In this document: positions 21,035 to 21,197 of the stretch, piece after piece
Position numbering within the stretch: the first letter of the stretch is position 1
Layout: the number at the start of each line of letters is the position of its first letter
Origin: CAZKCI01 sp964551475
GTDB taxonomy: Bacteria; Auribacterota; Erginobacteria; Erginobacterales; CAZKCI01
Direction of reading: 5' to 3'
Assembly: GCA_964551475.1 (NCBI GenBank)
Contig: CAZKCI010000089.1
Location: 1 to 21,197, forward strand
DNA: 21,197 nucleotides
Program-made: the position numbers and the translations under genes
The notes under the pieces: generated by a model
The model's input: only the letters and a program-made list of their open reading frames with translations
Told to the model about the DNA's origin: nothing
The model's database searches: none

Positions 21035-21197
21035 TTAAATTGCCCCCGCCGGAACCAGTGTCAGGACCGCGACTTCGGGCGGGCAGTTGATCCGTACCGG
21101 CGGGGAGATCACGCCCACGCCCCGGGAGACGAAGACCGGGCAACGCGGCCCCCGAACCAGACCGGCCCGATATTTCTGTCCGCAGGACGAGGGGAGC
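21035..21197 (-). CDS. Metallophosphoesterase, C-terminal fragment (cut by window edge)
   Basis: The last 53 or so codons of a gene running into the window, ending in TAA at 21035-21037. The readable end is LPSSCGQKYRAGLVRGPRC, then PVFVSRGVGVISPPVRINCP and PEVAVLTLVPAGAI. The pattern KYxAGL...VSRGxG...PxRxNCPPEVxxLTL matches the C-terminus of YkuE/YaeI-type calcineurin-like phosphoesterases. The metal-binding core is outside the window, so substrate and activity cannot be judged. Confidence 0.8.
   Translation of the reverse strand, partial: LPSSCGQKYRAGLVRGPRCPVFVSRGVGVISPPVRINCPPEVAVLTLVPAGAI

Noticed and set aside
1..21197. CRISPR array, prophage or transposase gene
   Set aside because: No regularly spaced repeats with unique spacers, and no integrase, transposase or phage structural gene can be read in the window.

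Overview
The window is an 18-19 kb division and cell wall (dcw) cluster, entirely on the minus strand, preceded by a short block of RNA genes. It comes from a high-GC, diderm bacterium that makes meso-diaminopimelate peptidoglycan. Evidence for this is a DNPR motif in MurE, two lipoprotein-like genes and a full set of lipid II genes. The phylum cannot be fixed from sequence alone. The C-terminal style of the FtsZ homologue (GEDLDIPTFIRK) and the degenerate intergenic repeats resemble, from memory, uncultured lineages around PVC/Omnitrophota. This is a weak inference.

Reading in the direction of transcription (from high to low coordinates): the 3' end of a metallophosphoesterase gene (21197-21035); a consensus promoter (about 20963-20991) feeding a leader with alternative hairpins and a 27-nt copy of a tRNA 5' half; tRNA-Val(CAC); a coiled-coil zinc-ribbon protein; RNase P RNA (rnpB) with a clear terminator; then a second consensus promoter (TTGACA-17-TAATAT) followed by three 10-bp-spaced AGTGGT boxes directly before mraZ. 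From there the genes run mraZ, a 40-codon small ORF, rsmH, ftsL, ftsI-type PBP, murE, murF, a HAD phosphatase-like gene, mraY, murD, a LysM lipoprotein, ftsW, a 58-aa Cys-rich protein, murG, murC, ddl, ftsQ, ftsA, a divergent ftsZ homologue and an M50B-like membrane protease. Most junctions overlap by 4 nt or are separated by under 15 nt, so this looks like one long operon. murB is absent from its usual place near murC/ddl.

Together the genes build lipid II (MurC, D, E, F, Ddl, MraY, MurG), polymerise and cross-link it at the septum (FtsW, the class B PBP), and organise the divisome (FtsA, FtsZ-like, FtsQ, FtsL). MraZ probably controls the cluster from its own promoter.

The most striking observation is the gene in the ftsZ slot. 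It keeps the overall FtsZ fold signature and a near-perfect C-terminal FtsA-binding peptide, but has lost the GGGTGTG nucleotide signature and key T7-loop catalytic residues. The adjacent FtsA has also lost two acidic/polar residues of its nucleotide site while keeping its C-terminal amphipathic helix. Three uncommon passengers (a HAD lipoprotein-like gene, a LysM lipoprotein and a Cys-rich mini-protein) sit inside the cluster with tight coupling. Intergenic gaps carry several families of short palindromic or tandem repeats that often begin at a stop codon, and several genes just after them lack a visible Shine-Dalgarno sequence.
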